From assembly GCA_000750105.3 (NCBI GenBank), contig JPHH03000090.1, positions 1 through 64,000 of the forward strand: a stretch of DNA of 64,000 nucleotides, given 5' to 3'. The DNA comes from Tolypocladium sp. Sup5 PDA-1 (Eukaryota > Ascomycota > Sordariomycetes > Hypocreales > Ophiocordycipitaceae). Position 1 is the first letter of the stretch. Each line of letters opens with the position of its first letter. The position numbers and the translations under genes were made by a program. This document shows, piece by piece, positions 31,912 through 43,392 of the stretch. Under the pieces are notes generated by a model. It searched no databases. It was given only the letters and a program-made list of their open reading frames with translations, and was not told where the DNA came from.

Positions 31912-34900
31912 TACTTTGTGTCGTTCACGGGCGCTCATGGGAAGGTAACATCGCAAAGTTAACCACGAAAATCTGCCCTGTCATGTCTCAGATGCTTGTC
32001 ATAATCCAAGGCTACGGCCTCAATTGGTACAGGTATATATTACCAACCTCAGTTCAATCACTAGACAGAATAATCGAGAGACTATCGTCGCCCGATTCAC
32101 AGGCGACCTTCTCCCGGTCGTCAGTTAGTTATGCATCCGTGCCGTGCGACAGCGTCGTGGCTGATACGGACGCAGAAGATTTCTCAGGTAGGCATTTCCC
32201 AGCCGTCAACAGCAATTTCCGCGGCCGGCAGCCATGCCAATCAGCCATCCTTTGCCTCGCTAAAGGTTTTGCTGAACTGACCGCCTCGTTTAGGGCTCGA
32301 GGGCGAAATCGGCAACCCTTGCGTAGTACCAGACATGAGTCTCATAACCCTGAACATTTCTCAAGGCCGAAAATTCTTGAGGCGCTCTGGGCCTTGCGTC
32401 ATAGCCCCTTCGGACTCTGTTGACTCGGGCGGTCGTTTTCTCATCATTCACCCCTTCCCAGCGTGCAATTCGGTCGAGAAGTGCGTAAAATCAGGTATGT
32501 GTGTATTGTTGATGCCTGTAAGCCACAACACCTATCCATGTGTGTCTATTACGTTCGGTGGTCTGGAATTGTGTAAAGTCAGGCGTTTCGTTGGTGGGTA
32601 TAAGCTACAGCGCCCGTCCAAGTACATCCAGCCATGCAAATAACGGAGTCCTAATCCTTATACCTAGTTACTTACCCGTTGTACACCCTCACTCCTTGGC
32701 AGGAGCGAGGTTGCAGGGAAGCTCACGACGTCTTGGGCACAACACCTGACTCTGCCTTCTCGATGATGGCCGGAGGTCGAGAAATCTTCTGGAAGAGGAC
32801 GTATCGCCTGATAAACCGCGAAAACCACACAGTAACCTCGTAATGGATAAGCTCCTTTGTTGGAATTGAGAAAACCACTGCGAGCGATGTCAGATGAGAA
32901 GGAAATTGGACGTATTAGGGAACTATGTGCACTCGCCAAGTTGAGCCTGGCCAATGTCATTTTGCGGTGATGATTCTCCAGGGTCCCCAAACCCAAGCTA
33001 GTGGCAGATGCCATGGATGTTATACACCTGCCATCCTCGAAGAGGATTCGAAGACGCTTTGTTCTGAAAATACCGACCATAGAGCTGCTGAAGATGCCGA
33101 GTACCATGATCGGCCGCCAATAGGCACCCCTAAGTGCCAGCATATAGCAAACGATGAAGGTGCTTGGTCCCCTGTCGAGGATACGGGAAATTCCTGATGA
33201 CGATTTTCTGAACGTATCTATTCTCTAGTGTTAGGCAATGAAAATTTCGACTGACGAGCTGGCTACAGGTTGTGTATGGCGCACTCGATCAGTTTTGCAC
33301 TGCTGAACATGCCTTAAGTTCGGATGAAGCACCCTCCTTGAAACCTCACCCTCATAGAGAGCACCCAGTCGCAGGCTACAGGCATGAACACTGATGCTGG
33401 GCCTTGTTAATTACGAGGATCTGTACGTCGCGGTTCGGTGCAATGATGAGAAATCGTAGTCAAAACATTTCAGACGATCGACAGATTTTTCCGAGGCAAA
33501 TTTGTCGTCTAGGTACTGCGACACGCTGGAGCATCTCTGGTCTGGATATCTTGCTTTCTTGGGTCGCGTGTGGCCCCTGTCCCCGTTTCCTCGACCCCCT
33601 GGCATTTGCTCGCGACAAAGGCTCTCTTCCATCCCGTACCAGCTGCACCGCGGCCGCGGGCGGATCTGGCCGAAGCCATGGGACATCAGCTTCGCCTGCT
33701 GTCAGATGCAAGACTCTTGGCACCCGTTTCTCGACCGTTCCGGCATTGTCGACAGCCCGGCATTCTTTTCTGATTCCGCGGTCTGCCTCCCTGGTTCTTT
33801 CTTCGGAAATGCCGTCCTGATGACACACCATGGCCAGCCTGAGACGTTTCAAAGCATGGCCAGTTCCTTGTACGTACTGTCTCCTCGTCTCGGAGATCCC
33901 GATTTATCTGGGGCCCAATTGAGTCAGCGTACAGAGCCTTCTGTTCCTTCCCGGCTTGGCTCCACTCCAATACCAAGGCCTAATGCCGCCCTCGCTCCTT
34001 GGATCCCAGCATTGTTGCGTGGCACCTGCGGCCCTGGCTTGTGCATGGAGGGACAGGTCATTTCGGCAACAAACGTTGTTGCGATCTCCCGCAGCGAATC
34101 ATACCTCTTCCTCCGCGCCGGGCACCCCACGTCGGCTATTCAGCCTACTCGGGCTTCTCGACTGGACTCGCCTGCCCGGCCGAGACCGTCGTGCTCATCC
34201 GACACAAGCCCTCTTATCTCCGGTATGACCGTTTCGTGGCCTTCGCTGTTCCACCTGTTCCGGTGCCGGGAGCCGTAGTTTCATGCTCGTACAACATCAC
34301 CATAGTTAAGCTATTAGCATATCAAGTGGAATCTACCCAGCGTGGGGTGTTTCTCGCCATAGTCCTTCCACCGCAAGATACGGCTATTAACCGGGCCGCC
34401 GAGTGGGCCCTTGCTTCACCTACATTCCGAGTTCGTTATCCCTCTTATCATCTGTCCGCCATGACTATGTACTCGCCTTTCGAAGTATATAGGCTTACAG
34501 TATTATATTCATTATCTATATCAGAGAACCAGCCCGCCCGCTAGCTGCATGCATATTTCATCTGTGGTTTCCAGGACCTGCCAAGCTTGTGACGCCATTG
34601 TAACGCCACCTACAGGAGAAGAGCGGGGGTGATTCATCTCACTCCGTACTGTTATCAGAGTCTCTATTCTGTCGTCAAGACATACGTTCAATGGATTAGT
34701 TGTCACTCAATTATCTAGGAAGTCCGTCTTGTCGTCACGCATGTCGGGAATCGATCTACCACTTAAGTTGTATCCATCCTGCTAGCCCAATTGTAAGCTG
34801 TTCAATAAGCAATATACGCATTCGGTCACTTAAATCACGGCTTATTCATTCTTGCCACATCCCGCAGCGAGGTAAGTCCCAGTTCGCAAAGCGGTCACTG

Positions 34901-35196
34901 CCAGTACAACACATTGGTTCAAGCAGACGGCCCTGTCAGATCCATATAGTTTGCACGCGTATCTTTGAGTTTTAGTGCGCCAGCGATATCGCCAGCAATT
35001 GATGCCCCGGAGCCATGCATTTAATCGACACTGCAGAACGGTGTTGGCATTAGGGAGAGTCTCAGAGAGCGGGGGTGAAGCAGGGAGACAGCGTACCTTT
35101 TCCCACACGCACAGATACTGGCCCTAATTGACTGTGTCTGTTCACCCCCAAAAAGGCCTCTGAGCAATCCGTCTTCACGCCTGCCTTGTCAAAATC
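31912..35196. other. 3.3 kb without a recognisable gene
   Basis: Several open frames occur, the longest a 258-codon plus-strand frame at 33502-34278 in a GC-rich patch with an opposing minus-strand frame at 33460-33852. Neither resembles a known family. They may be shadows of a GC-rich, formerly coding segment. No repeats or LTR ends seen. Confidence 0.4.
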
Positions 35197-35670
35197 CTAA
35201 GGACCTGGCTGTCTATCGTCCAGGCAGGCGTTCGTGTCTGGCATCATAGCGCAGAACACCTCCGTTCCAAGACAATCTTCGGTAAACGCAGGGCAATTGA
35301 TCGGTCTCTTCCACGGCAGCTTTTGCAGTGCCTGGGTCGTCTTGGCTGGTTCTGCGCATGTAACATTACAGAATGTCATGCAGACAGTTAAATTGATGTT
35401 CATTTTGCCCACCTCGAATCAGTATGTATCGAGCCAGGGAGCAAGAAAATGTGACCGTTAGAGAGACAACAGCTCTGTAGCTTTCCCTCCGTCCACACGA
35501 TAGGCAGGGGAACAACCTATATAGTACTTCATGCCTCGATTCATGCTGGCTTTAACCGTCGTGCCTGAGGGACAAGCATGGATTCTTACCAGCAGATGGT
35601 GGACACAGGGTGGCTGTGGAATCACTATTTTGTGTCTGATACCGGCATTTTTAATCAGCAGAGAGGTCAT
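35197..35670 (-). other. Possible small cysteine-rich protein remnant
   Basis: Two adjacent minus-strand open frames (35670-35458 and 35412-35197) are rich in cysteine. The second has seven Cys in 70 residues, with the pattern C-x3-C-x3-C, then C-x6-C-x6-C and one more. They may be two exons or a frameshifted copy of a secreted cysteine-rich or PAN/apple-like protein. No signal peptide could be assigned and no splice junction is convincing, so this is only a candidate. Confidence 0.25.
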
Positions 35671-36029
35671 TTGTCACACAGCTGCCAGCATCTTCGTCAA
35701 ATCGGGATCACGGCCCAGGGATGACCCTGCCTCAGATTACAGGAGTTTAACCCATGTGGATTGGCGTATGAAGGCGGTTTCAACCGTCCCAATCCAATGC
35801 CATCAAGCAAATCCGCCAAACTAGTGGTTCAAGCCCATGAGAAAGAGGAGGCAGGAGGCTGGGGCGGAGTCTGGGCGACTGACACAGGGGTATCGTCCTT
35901 CGGAGAGTTGGGTTCCGGAGGTACACGACCTGCTCGGCAATTGAAACCGGATACCCCTCTACAAAACAAAAACAAGAACACCAGCTATTCATGTGACGTA
36001 GCTCACAAGCGAATGGGCCGGTTCTTGTC

Positions 36030-36223
36030 GCACGGTAACTGTCGCGGCTTGCAGTTAATGTGTTGTCGATTCCTGCGATAAGTGCAGAGGCAGAGAGAGT
36101 ATTCTCTGGAGCGCGGCGAACTATATCATGGGAGAGCATGAAGCTGGGGGAGGACACTATTGAGAAGGTAGAATGTTTGAAGCACTGGAAGAAAAATGGA
36201 GTGATGCGGAACGGAAGGTAGTT
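36030..36223 (+). pseudogene. hAT transposase C-terminal fragment
   Basis: One frame reads LSIPAISAEAERVFSGARRT, then IEKVECLKHWKKNGV to a stop near 36223. This is the hAT C-terminal dimerisation domain (usually xxIPAMSAExERVFSGARR...). Everything upstream of the last 65 residues is absent or unreadable. The element's end is probably the ATATCG array just downstream. Confidence 0.75.
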
Positions 36224-36267
36224 CAATTTCAACGTAGATGCAATTGCAATTTGGGTGAGATGGTCCG

Positions 36268-36345
36268 TGCACATCGATATCGACAATATCGACGATATCG
36301 CTTGTCGATATCGTTATCGTATCGTATCGATCATATCGATGACCA
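36268..36345. repeat. ATATCG/ATCGATATCG array, likely hAT subterminal repeats
   Basis: About ten copies of ATATCG or ATCGATA-type words in both orientations within 80 bp (CATCGATATCGACAATATCG and so on), directly after the hAT C-terminal remnant. Most likely the transposase-binding 3' end of the same element. Confidence 0.6.
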
Positions 36346-37414
36346 CCCTGGCTCTGTCTAGTCTAGAACCTTTCTGAATTATGGCCGTGCTCTGTGCTTT
36401 ACTGTTGCTCTCGCAGTCAGTTTCGCAGATGCAATATCTCACTTCTGAGGGCGTGAGAATGGGCCAAGAACCGCTCAAGTCCCCTCACAGGCCCTCGCTT
36501 TTGGCTCTGTTGACCTGGTAATTAAGTGACACAGTGTAGAAGAAATATGCACTGTCATCGACAGAAAGCAGCTGTGACGCTGAACATGGACATTAGAAAC
36601 CTGCTGGCGCATACAAGAAAGCATACTATGTATGTCCTGATACAGTGTATTATCTGAAACATCGTGTGTGGCGCCATCCCGGTGGAATAGGGATCGGTAT
36701 AAGCTATACAATATTAGCACGCCATTGGCAAATCGGTTAGTTCACATACACTTCCATAACATATCAGCTCGGAACTCATTGTGGGTGTCGCGATGTGCAC
36801 CTTTAAGCTTTATTTAATAGTAGGCGGAGGGGAAAGAAACTTTAAACAGGGGGATATTTATAATAGCGACTAGATCTAGCATCTACCTATTAATTAAAGA
36901 AAATTTATTCCACAAACAGCCAATTCTGGCCGAGGATGATGCCTAATGCGTTGGATGACAGCCAAGTTAGGCTCGTGTAGCTAATGGCAAGGTCTTCACC
37001 GCAATCTGGAGTTACTAGCTCAAATTGAAAGGGGCACCGAGGAGGAAGTCAGGCGATGGGGGGGGGGGGGGGGCGTGAAGGGGTGGACGGATGCATCTCA
37101 GCACCTCCCTCGTTCTCCGCCGAACTGGATGCCCATGACAGGGACGGGTTGCCCGTGTCGGCATCAACTTCGGAGGCGAGACGAGGTTCATTGGACGTAA
37201 CGGTTGCCTGTCATGGCCGAGGTCGCCATCCAGTTCCGACGAAACCTCCATTTCATGAAGACACTTTAACGCAGTTGGAAGGGGCCATCATGCCGTGCCA
37301 AGGGAAGCATGCCCCAGCGATTACAATTGACACAAACCACCCAGTCGCTCAAAAGACCGTGGACGGCAGCAAAATTCCTTGCCGTGTGCTTGGCCCACGG
37401 CGCTGAACTCCTGT
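36346..37414. other. Non-coding region with a 16-base G run
   Basis: A homopolymer of 16 G lies at 37058-37073. No gene recognised; the right end is the 3' flank of the rhodopsin-type pseudogene. Confidence 0.45.
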
Positions 37415-38590
37415 CTACGCAGTCTGATGCTGCATGCGCACCTCCCTCGTAACCAGAATGCCATCACTCGGCGACGTCCTTCCCTTGGACATGTCCCCTA
37501 GCTCAATCGACCCGGACTCGTCCTTGAGCGGCAAGCTCTGGTCTGACCGCCCGTCGTCGGTGAGGTGCGCGAACGGGTGCTCGTCCGTCTCGCGCGCGTG
37601 CGCCGACGACGTGGCCCCGAAACGCCCGTCGCCGGCGCCCTCCCACGGCTCCTTGTGCTGGCTGGGCCGGAGGGTCGCCGAGGTGGACTGCTGCTGGCGC
37701 CGGGAGGAGAAGGACTTCAGGATGCCGAAGGAGAATCTCTGGACGATCGGGCGGAGGAAAGGGAGGCAAGCTATCACTGCTGTCAGTATAGGCTATACCG
37801 AGCCGGCATAGAGTGAAAGGACTTACCACAGAAAATAGCTACATTGCATTCCATAACAGACCATAGCCCCATGTCGACAAAGTTCCAGGTAATGTCTAGG
37901 TCCGTTAAGTTGCCGTGGATGTGGTAATATAGCCGCACGGCGGATATTACGGTAACCCTATCCACGGTTAAACTCAGTATATTTATCCCGCTAATAGCAT
38001 GTTTCTTGCCATAGCTTGATCCAGGCATGGGCAGGAGACGTACAGTAGACCAACGAAGAAAATGCCGGCTAGTGCAAACTTATGCCGGCTAGTGCAAACT
38101 TCTGCCCACTCGGCAGCTGCAGATTCCAGATATACGGCACTGGGAGCGCAATCATCAGCATGTCCGTTATAATCGTAGGGATCGCGTTCCCGTAGAAGAA
38201 CTTTATCGACTCAACGCCGCAATAGTACTGTGACTGGGGTAGCGGATCGATAGGGTCGAAGCGAGCCCACCAGGCGTTAAGCGGCTGGCACTGGAGGAGC
38301 GTAACCGCAATCTATGGCTAGTTAGCAAGCTTCTCGAACCTATATTGAAATAAACGGGGCACATACAACGGCAATGCCCCAGAGCCCGACAATAGCAGCC
38401 AGGATCCAGATAGGCACCTTGATTGACTGCCGGATACTAAAGGAGCGCCAGTAGAAGGCGAGGATAGACCACTTAACGCATATTAGCGTTAAGAAGTAGC
38501 CTAGCTCCCCGATAAAGAGGCCAATAGCCCACGCGTAGAGCGCGTCCGGCGGGTTAACCCAGATATGCCTACCGAGGCCACGGCTAACGG
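37415..38590 (-). pseudogene. Rhodopsin-domain (PTH11/SAT20-like) integral membrane protein, broken
   Basis: Four exons are readable on the minus strand: 38590-38367 (GLGRHIWVNPPDALYAW, LICVKWSILAFYWRSF), 38311-38044 (TLLQCQPLNAWWARFDP, ITDMLMIALPVPYIWNLQLP), 37990-37827 (DRVTVISAVRLYYHIHG, WNFVDMGLWSVMECNVAIFC) and 37770-37415 (ACLPFLRPIVQRFSFG and a polar tail). These are the standard blocks of the fungal seven-helix rhodopsin-like family. The first helices, normally 60-100 residues, are missing; upstream sequence turns into a RecQ fragment. A 20-bp tandem duplication at 38062-38101 introduces TAG and shifts the frame in exon 2. No RIP pattern is apparent, so the gene was broken by duplication and truncation. 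Confidence 0.8.
38062..38101. repeat. 20-bp tandem duplication
   Basis: ATGCCGGCTAGTGCAAACTT occurs twice with no mismatch. Removing one copy restores the exon frame of the rhodopsin-type gene (KFALAGIFFVGLL). Confidence 0.9.
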
Positions 38591-38689
38591 CTAGAGAAGG
38601 TATTAGCTCTTAACGTAGATATACGGAGTATCCGAGAACAAGATCCATCGACGACGGTTTCGCCAGGGGCGTACGGACCATATCCAGCT

Positions 38690-39342
38690 ATACCGGCGAC
38701 GAGGGCACCAGAAGGAATCTACCGGACTTATCAGCTTCGCAACCTCTATTATCTCGGCGAGTGTCGAGTATCACGTGGTAGTAATGGCACCCTAGCCGCT
38801 GGGCCAGCGTCTTGCACTTGGCGTGACTGACGCAGTAGACCACGCCCTTTTCGCCGGGCGCCAGCTCGCCGCCCTCTACCCTCGCCGCCACCAGCCTCGT
38901 GACCTCCATGATGCCCTGACCGTTCTTGACCCGGCGGACGGCGTACCGGGCGTTGACGCGGTGGCTCGACGCGCGGATGTAGAGGGGACTCTGCAGTAGC
39001 ATGGCCTCCTCGAACTCGCGCTGGCGGAGCGGCGGCAGGCGGCGGCAGCGTCCCCGTCAGGAAGACGAACGGACAGCCCAGGCCGCGGAGCCGCACGAGC
39101 CCCCGCAGCTTCCCCCTGTACTCGTCGGCGGCGGTGAAGGTGAGGTGGCACTCGACGAGGACGACCCGGTCGAGCTTCCCGCGGACGCTTAGGTCGGCGG
39201 CCCAGCACAGGAAGTCGTCGGTGCCGGCAGCCTCCGCCGACACCATGGTCACCCTCGGCCACGAATGGCGCGCCTCGGGCCAATGCTTGCAGTCTAGTCC
39301 GGCGTGCTCACACCGCTGCCCAAGGTCGTCTTTTGGTTTCAA
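38690..39342 (-). pseudogene. RecQ-like (telomere-linked) helicase core fragment, frameshifted
   Basis: The first part reads PRVTMVSAEAAGTDDFL and LDRVVLVECHLTFTA, then GCPFVFLTGTLPP: helicase motifs Ia-III of a RecQ-like enzyme, with VECH where DECH is expected. After a frameshift near 39040 the frame continues REFEEAMLLQSPLYIRASSH, GEKGVVYCVSHAKCKTLAQR (motif IV region). Walker A and everything before it are missing, and the frame degenerates before 38700. Same strand and same protein type as the fragment at 4.4-5.5 kb. Confidence 0.7.
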
Positions 39343-40959
39343 GCAAAGCTAGAGTCGTCGACGATGATCACGATGGATGTATCGAATTCCTTCTCAGTGG
39401 ACTTATCGGGTTCGCGGGATGCGAGCATCGGGTATGACAGGAATGGCAAGTGGAAGCGGTTCAAGTAAGGGACTGTTAGGAGGTTGTGGGCGGGGAGAGT
39501 GATTCTGGGTATCGTATAGGTTGCTGGAACTGCGGTTCAATGCTGGACTCGGCGTGTTTGACGCACCTCGTGACCGCCGTGATTGGGCCGCGAAGCTGGC
39601 CGCCGAGGCATGCCGACACCATATGCAATGGGAGGAGGAACCACGGCATTCTTGCAAGCCTGGTTCTCTTTGGCTGGGCGAATAGCTTTCCTAAAAGCTC
39701 CTCTCTCAGCCGCCTTGTGTTCACCCTCGGCCTCCTCAAAGGTCCAACGAGGGATGGGCGAATTTTTGCCGCGGGTCTTGCTCATCCGTGCCGTATCAAC
39801 CATTACTCCCTGCGGGAGCCTGGCCAGCTCGCTTCGGGTGCGTAGTGGCCGAGTGGCTATCCTCACTTCCCTCTCAATCAGAGTCACCAAGCACCTGTGG
39901 AACTGACAAGAGCGGGTAGGACACGCAGGAAAGGGAGTGATAATGACTGGATTCAGTTCACAAATGTATAGATGTTCGTATGATGGCTCTGTGTCGCCTC
40001 ATCCCTAAAGGGCAAGACAGACCTAGGAGAGTATGAGACGGGCCGGAAAACGAGGAATTTGCAGGGTTAACAAGCCTCACTGGGTGTCAGCCAAAATTTG
40101 GGTGTCCCCCCCATCGCGATGGGACGATCGCCACAGGGATTAGCGATTATTAGTGCAACAGTTGCGAGCCCGGGAGGAAGCGGAGGTATCCTGGAGTTCA
40201 ATCTGCCACGCCAGTTAAGACTGCGGAGCACGTATGAAGTAGGACGAATGCTTACTTGTACAGTAGGCTTTGTTTGTTCCATACGAGTATCATTTAACCA
40301 CCAGCAAGACGGTCACAATATGGCAGCCGCCTTCGTCTTGCATCCCTGGTTGGCTACCACCAGCCCCGCATACAATCTAAATGCTACTTAATCTACTGGG
40401 ACAGGGCTTTTGAAGTTAGTCCTTTAAGCTCTTGACAAACCGCCCCCTTTCGTACATCCTTGCTGCCTGTTCGTGCGGCATCTGCGGCAGCCTTATCCCT
40501 GCTTAAGGCTTGAGATAATAGTCTCGGGTAACGTCGCTGTGATTGGACGCTAGTATTAGTCTCGTTGCTTTGCCACGGCTAGTTTCGCAAGGCATTGGAC
40601 ACTTGAGGAATAATTGGCAAGCCAGCCATGCGACAAGAAACCTGTAAGTGGCCAGATACTGCAGCATTGTCGCGTTGATGATACTTTACCCATGCGCGGT
40701 GTGATAAGACTTGTTACTGCTGACCATGGCAGTGCGCAAGTAGGCATCCCGGCCCTGCGCCACACAGGAACCCAAGCCACAAATTTGTCATGGTGCACGC
40801 TGTCCACTCGGGATGTAGCCAGCGCGGGAAATCTATCCACATCTACCAACGCCCCAGCAGATAGATGTAGATGCTTAGTCATTGCTGACGATGTAGACAG
40901 ATGGGTGTCGTCTACATGTAGATAGATAGATGCCGTCTATCTACCAAACCCCAAAATCC
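39343..40959. other. Region without a recognisable gene
   Basis: Two overlapping minus-strand frames (39537-39890, 39476-39739) may be a decayed coding segment but match nothing known to me. At 40853-40945 a cluster of GTAGATAGA/GTCTAC words forms small inverted repeats (ATGTAGAC...GTCTACAT) next to the hAT fragment and may be its terminal region. Confidence 0.4.
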
Positions 40960-41430
40960 TCAACCCGTGGTATCTGTCGCGGCAGCTACGTCCTTCATGG
41001 TACTTGCATCTAGACGAGTTCTCCTCGGAGACATCATGGCGCCGGCGGATGAAAAAGTTCGCTCACATTCGGCAGCCATCGCCGGTATCGACAAGATGTC
41101 AATCGCCGTCCTGGCCACATGTGGGTACTCGAACCGCTGCGCGGACCAGTATCGTAGTGGATTGTCGTGCTTTGCGTATATGTCCTGCCTCGTACTCAAC
41201 CAACTCTCGTTCATCTGCAATTGGTTCCTTCTCGCGGGTAGTATGCGACATGAGCTCATCTTGGAAACAGTCGAAGGGGTTGGACTCCCGAGCCCTCACG
41301 GCCACAGGGAGATTGCTATCCGCAATAATCGGGCAATTGACTCTGGTGAAGAAGATTTTATTTGCAGCTGGCTTGTTTTTTATGGGCGCCATTGGTGCAG
41401 GCGGCGGGATGGGCGAGATGGCGTGCCTTA
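40960..41430 (-). pseudogene. hAT transposase C-terminal fragment, frameshifted
   Basis: Minus strand: NPFDCFQDELMSHTTREKEP, then a frame change near 41215, then STRQDIYAKHDNPLRYW and TAIDILSIPAMAAECERTFS, SAGAMMSPRRTRLD. This is the standard end of fungal hAT transposases (linker plus dimerisation domain). The catalytic core is missing. Confidence 0.78.
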
Positions 41431-42080
41431 GGGGAGCAACAACAGGATCTGGGGAAGCGGACGCGGTGGAGTTCTTCGCAACAACAGCAACAGCGGCACC
41501 AGGACCGCTAGTAGCAGCAGTAGCAGGAGAACCATTCCCTCCTGTCAGCTTCTCGTGACTTCTCTGTCTCTCGCGTTCTCTCCGTGATGGCTCCGGGCTA
41601 GCCAATGAGGGCGCGGTGGCCCGGACGCGGAAGAAGCGGCGCCGTTAATTAGGTGGGCAAACATGTAATTTCTTTAGCCCCGCATGCAACCAATAAGCAA
41701 GCATCCGCAGTTAGCTTATGTTTCAACTCCTTAGCCTCAAGTTTCGAAGATCTAATATACTTGAGCGCATATTGCATGTCCATTTGTCAAAGGATCAGAA
41801 GGAATAGGGGATCCACCCTGTAGGTTCAAAGGATCATATCCTCCTCAACATAGCCCCTCTGCTAGGATAAGTTATATCCATAAAAGACTGGCCCTTAAAC
41901 ATTCAAGGTAGAAAATCAAGAGTCTTCTTCCCTTGCAGTCTTTGATTTACAGTTATCATTCTCACTTTCGTGTTGTGCGTGCGTCCTACACTCCTTTCAG
42001 TTCGTCAGTTCATTCTTCGATTCATTCATTCGCTGTAGTTGATCTACATTCAACGCCGAGACTCCTTTCGTCATTCCAAA
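41431..42080. promoter_or_regulatory. Upstream region of the AA14-like LPMO gene
   Basis: Contains the remaining N-terminal-side sequence of the hAT fragment (to about 41600), a spacer, and a pyrimidine-rich leader (41920-42080) before ATG 42081. No defined operator recognised. Confidence 0.4.
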
Positions 42081-43392
42081 ATGCGCCAATCGTCTTTCCT
42101 CGAGAGGCTGTTGACAGCCAGCGCCATCGTCATTTCGCTGGCCTCTGCCCATCTTGCCGCTTACACCGATGGAATGTTCTGTCCCGAGGTAAGTCGAATA
42201 ATACCAATCTTGTTTTATTTTTCGTATTTATAAAGTACCGATGAGAATCAAACTAACAAGTTGTAGGGCAAGTACAAAGGACCACTGACCAACTTCACCG
42301 ACGGCAATCTTGTCGTCTATGATCCTCTCTACGATCTTGAGTTTGATAGCTGGTATGTCCGCAAACCTGTTATATTGGATGTTGGTTATCGTAATTATAC
42401 CAGTGCTAATTGAAAACTTCCCCCAGGTTTCTATCCAAAGGTCGCAACTGCCATCTCGCAAATCCTACTGGTGTTTGGGAGATCCAGGCCAACTCACAAA
42501 TCTCCGTTCCCTGGGCCAACCAGCAGGACTCGACCGGATTCTACGCCGATGGCAAGGAGGAAAATGAGCGCCCCATCCCCTACTCAGTGACGAACCCCGA
42601 GGTCGTCGCCCAGGGGCTTGTGAGCCTCTCGAACGGCTTGAGCTCGCCTAACCTGCACGCCGCCAACAAGTCCACTGCCGCTGGAACTGCCATTGCGATC
42701 TCTTATGTCGACAGCATCTGGGATGTGACCATGGAGAACTTGGTTGTTGTCTCGGTTGCGTCCGAGACCCCTTTTGAGCGCCTCGCCAACTATGAGATTC
42801 CTGATCTAGCCGCGTGTGAATCCTGCATTTGCGTCACTGGGTGAGTGCCGACAATTAAAAAAGCTTTTCTCTTATGCATCTTTGAACTGACAAACCGTAA
42901 TGTAGATGGGTTCCCGACGGATTCGGCCAGCAGAACATGTACATGGCCGCCCATAAATGTCGTATCGTCAACGCCAACGGCGGCAAGACCCCCAAGGTTC
43001 CCAGCGTCGTTCCCGGCCCCGGCGTTGTCGGCCCTAAGCAGATGATCGGAGCTTTCCAGAAGTCAGGCAACAACCTCGAGTGGAAGCAGGGCGAGCAGGT
43101 TCCCACTTATTCCCCCCGTATGGGTTTTATGAAAGGTACGCGTCTTGCCTCTCTTCCTGCCACGACAGGTCAGCTATTTGCTAACCAGGGTTTCTTCTTG
43201 GATATAGATGCCCAGACGGATATCTTTGGTGATGATGTCAACACCCCACCGCAACATTCCTCTGCTTCTCTTACCAGCACCTTCTCCACTGCCACTCGCA
43301 CTGCCACTGCCACTGCTGCTCCTAGCACTGAGACTCTTAGTCAAGTCGCAGGGTGCTCTGCTCTGAGGCGCCGCCGGCCCAGACAGCATTGA
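42081..43392 (+). CDS. Secreted AA14-like lytic polysaccharide monooxygenase
   Basis: Predicted copper enzyme for oxidative attack on polysaccharide (xylan-type activity is known for AA14). Five exons: 42081-42188, 42267-42352, 42427-42840, 42906-43135 and 43208-43392; 340 aa in frame. A 23-residue signal peptide (MRQSSFLERLLTASAIVISL ASA) leaves histidine as residue 1 of the mature protein, as needed for the copper histidine brace. Second-site candidates are His142 (SPNLHAANKS, just before AIAISYVDSIWDV) and Tyr215 (QQNMYMAAHKC), which sit where AA14 enzymes have them; YDPLYDLEFDSWF and DAQTDIFGD also match the AA14 layout. The C-terminal 50 residues are Ser/Thr rich, like a linker. AA14 was described mainly from basidiomycetes, so the assignment is to a divergent ascomycete branch. 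The gene appears intact. Confidence 0.72.

Noticed and set aside
33502..34278. 258-codon plus-strand open frame
   Set aside because: GC-rich patch open on both strands, no recognisable domain, no start context; not called as a gene.
36280..36345. CRISPR-like or operator array
   Set aside because: The ATATCG words are irregular, short and bidirectional next to a hAT end; a transposon terminus explains them.
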